A program made the translations under genes and the position numbers. A stretch of 64,000 bases of DNA, taken from the NCBI GenBank assembly GCA_944548615.1, contig OX155967.1, positions 3,809,722 through 3,873,721 of the forward strand, given 5' to 3'. Numbering within the stretch: the first letter of the stretch is position 1; the number at the start of each line of letters is the position of its first letter. Shown in pieces: positions 63,170-64,000 of the stretch. The notes below the pieces were generated by a model, which made no database searches, was not told the DNA's origin, and was given only the letters and a program-made list of their open reading frames with translations. This DNA comes from Micropterix aruncella (Eukaryota > Arthropoda > Insecta > Lepidoptera > Micropterigidae).

Positions 63170-63657
63170 GTGAGTCCGCACTGTCCACTGTCGACAGATT
63201 TTTGGCCCGACGTTGAAACCCTGTAAATATCTCCATTTAGTCCGTTACGCTGTGAGAAAATTATTTTTTAACACCCCGTTTCACGCGAGGACTTGGCCTT
63301 ATTTTTCTCCGAGCTCCGATTCGAATTTACATTATAAAAAATTGCCCCTAGGCGCTGACCGAGAACCGTGACACCGACAGTCGGGTGCAATCTGAGTGAC
63401 TGATTCATATTAAATCCAGCCTATATAAAAATGCAAGAAACGACACTAATAATTCAATATTATTTATTATTGTTATCATTCGGTAAATAATATTTTTTTT
63501 ATTCACCAATCTTTCATAAAACACCATTCAGTATTGATGTTATTATAGATGGCAAAATAAATTGCTATTAGTTTCGCCGGACGATGCTATTTGCGCCACC
63601 TACACGTCCCCGGCGCAGAAAGGTTGCCGAAACATCCTATGGCATTGAGCCATCTAA
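63170..63657. other. Intron 33, left part
   Basis: No element or exon recognised. Includes 'atggcattgagccatcta', a small echo of the dispersed repeat at 15990 and 44950. Confidence 0.45.
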
Positions 63658-64000
63658 TCTATACTAATATTATAAAGAGGTAAAGTTTGTGACGTTGTAG
63701 GAAGTAATCTCTGGATCTACTGAACCGATTTTGAAAATTATTTTACCAATAGAAAGCCACGTTATTTGTGAGTGTCATAGGCCGAGTGTCATATATTAAT
63801 CCGAAAGATGAAAAGACTTTTTCGTGGTAGTCAAATTTGCAAAGTAAATCGGAGAATAAGCGGTCGAACGAAAACGTTTCTAACTAACGCTGCCGTAACG
63901 ATGAGAGATATATGATTAAGTTTTAGAGAAAAGTTGTAGAGCTTGATAATGCCTACAAAAAAGTCAGCGACAGCATATATCTATCTTTTATATTTAAGTC
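63658..64000 (+). mobile_element. Lep1-like Helitron copy 5, cut by the window end
   Basis: TCTATACTAATATTATAAAG start preceded by A. Follows the other copies through 'aaaaaagtcagcgacagcat'. The 3' end lies beyond the window. Confidence 0.88.

Noticed and set aside
1..64000. CRISPR arrays, operons, bacterial promoters or terminators
   Set aside because: Spliced eukaryotic gene with intronic transposons; no regularly spaced identical short repeats.

Overview
The window comes from an insect-type nuclear genome. It holds one very large host gene on the + strand plus a dense load of intronic transposable elements. I find 33 consecutive coding exons (first 1255-1377, last 62944-63169) with GT/AG boundaries and matching codon phases. 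Joined, they give an unbroken 1949-codon frame. The product is the spectrin-repeat rod of a spectraplakin, the Drosophila short stop (shot) / vertebrate MACF1-dystonin family, which crosslinks actin and microtubules. Both ends of the gene lie outside the window: the actin-binding calponin-homology and plakin domains would be to the left, and the rest of the rod, EF-hands and GAS2 domain to the right. Coding sequence is about 9% of the window, and no second host gene is supported.

Layout: exons 1-9 lie in 1.2-16.7 kb, 10-17 in 18.9-30.6 kb, 18-22 in 35.5-46.7 kb, 23-29 in 48.6-55.4 kb and 30-33 in 57.8-63.2 kb. Introns range from 74 bp (50428-50501) to about 4.8 kb (30636-35466). Exons are GC-rich and introns AT-rich.

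The introns are a layered record of insertions. They hold several families of TTAA-flanked, piggyBac-type non-autonomous elements, including three near-identical 314-bp copies, two 149-bp copies and two roughly 252-bp fold-back copies. They also hold Lep1-like Helitrons with TC...CTAG ends and a 3' hairpin, Tc1/mariner and hAT relics, and a solo LTR. Retroposed sequence includes fragments of RTE-, CR1/L2-, Jockey- and RNase-H-bearing LINEs, an RLE-type LINE family, a tRNA-derived SINE, a 5S-rRNA-derived SINE, and a roughly 620-670-bp retroposon family with 9-16-bp target-site duplications and no recognisable head. Nested insertions allow relative dating; the clearest is RTE LINE > inverted-duplicate Tc1 > TTAA element at 32.6-34.6 kb, where an empty site survives in the other arm of the Tc1.

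The order of insect cannot be fixed from this window. The repeat types are common in Lepidoptera and also occur in other insects. Protein-family assignments rest on recall of family sequences, not on a search.
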